From Pseudomonadota bacterium (GTDB lineage Bacteria; Myxococcota; Myxococcia; Myxococcales; Myxococcaceae): 13,762 bases of DNA. Each line of letters begins with the position of its first letter. Position 1 is the stretch's first letter. The stretch lies in NCBI GenBank assembly GCA_023424585.1, contig JAFADT010000261.1, forward strand, positions 1 to 13,762, written 5' to 3'. The translations under genes and the position numbers were made by a program. This document shows, in pieces, positions 13,499 to 13,762 of the stretch. Below the pieces are notes generated by a model. That model was not told the DNA's origin, made no database searches, and saw only the letters and a list, made by a program, of their open reading frames with translations.

Positions 13499-13762
13499 CG
13501 CCCCAGGCCCATCAGCGCCACCGGCACCAGTCCCACCACGCCACTCACCCACGCGAACGCGCGCGCACGCGGGGGCCGGGGCGAGAGCACCAGCACCAGC
13601 ACCGAGGCCGCCGTCATCGCCAGCACCAGCAGCACCAGCAGCCCCGCCACCCACCCGAAGCCGCCCACGCAGCACCCCAGCGACGCGAGCCCCGGCGCCG
13701 CCGCGAGCCACCGCGCACGCCCCCCCACCCCCATCCACGCCACCGCCGACACGCAGAAGCAC
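13495..13762 (-). CDS. Small membrane protein, DUF3325-like (5' end probably cut by window edge)
   Basis: The visible part has at least two membrane helices: WLAAAPGLASLGCCVGGFGW with the following GLLVLLVLAMTAASVLVLVL, then SPRPPRARA and a last helix AWVSGVVGLVPVALMG. The Gly-Trp pair before a hydrophobic stretch that ends in a Pro-Arg motif resembles DUF3325 proteins, which accompany PepSY reductases in siderophore loci. A GTG at 13750-13752 would give 85 residues, but the frame is open to the edge (CFCVSAVAWMG), and DUF3325 proteins normally have an N-terminal helix at this point. I therefore treat the gene as partial. It is the first visible gene of the operon; the promoter and any upstream members lie outside the window. 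Confidence 0.6.
   Translation of the reverse strand, partial: CFCVSAVAWMGVGGRARWLAAAPGLASLGCCVGGFGWVAGLLVLLVLAMTAASVLVLVLSPRPPRARAFAWVSGVVGLVPVALMGLGR

Overview
The window looks like chromosomal DNA from a myxobacterium of the Myxococcus/Corallococcus/Pyxidicoccus group. This is inferred from the very high GC content, the strong preference for G or C at third codon positions, and the gene families present; nothing in the window names the species. It holds eight genes, two of them cut by the window edges. No rRNA, tRNA, transposase or cas gene was seen.

Left part (1-4629). A truncated AraC-family regulator reads leftward. Across a 99-bp divergent intergenic region from it, a classical short-chain dehydrogenase (SDR) reads rightward, so the regulator probably controls its neighbour; a 21-bp-period direct repeat in the gap is a candidate operator. 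Two more rightward genes follow. One encodes a polytopic membrane protein of unknown function with histidines in or near its membrane segments. The other encodes an unusual SDR with an N-terminal four-cysteine zinc-ribbon-like module, a large insertion and no catalytic tyrosine.

Middle (4630-8733). ileS encodes a long, eukaryote-like (type 2) isoleucyl-tRNA synthetase with an insert of about 110 residues directly after its KMSKS-like loop. A hairpin follows the gene. Next comes a Fur-box-like operator that abuts the next start codon.

Right part (8734-13762) is an iron/siderophore uptake locus. A FhuA/FoxA-type TonB-dependent receptor reads rightward. Converging on it from the right edge is an operon whose genes overlap by ATGA: a DUF3325-like small membrane protein (cut by the edge), a DUF3649-like small membrane protein, and a PepSY-TM protein of the FoxB/PiuB ferric-siderophore-reductase type. 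Together they suggest outer-membrane import of a ferric siderophore followed by reductive iron release at the inner membrane.

The 692-bp space between the convergent genes holds a strong hairpin just after the receptor and then an array of five near-perfect 21-25-bp palindromes at about 70-bp spacing. No gene explains this array, and it is the most unusual feature in the window.
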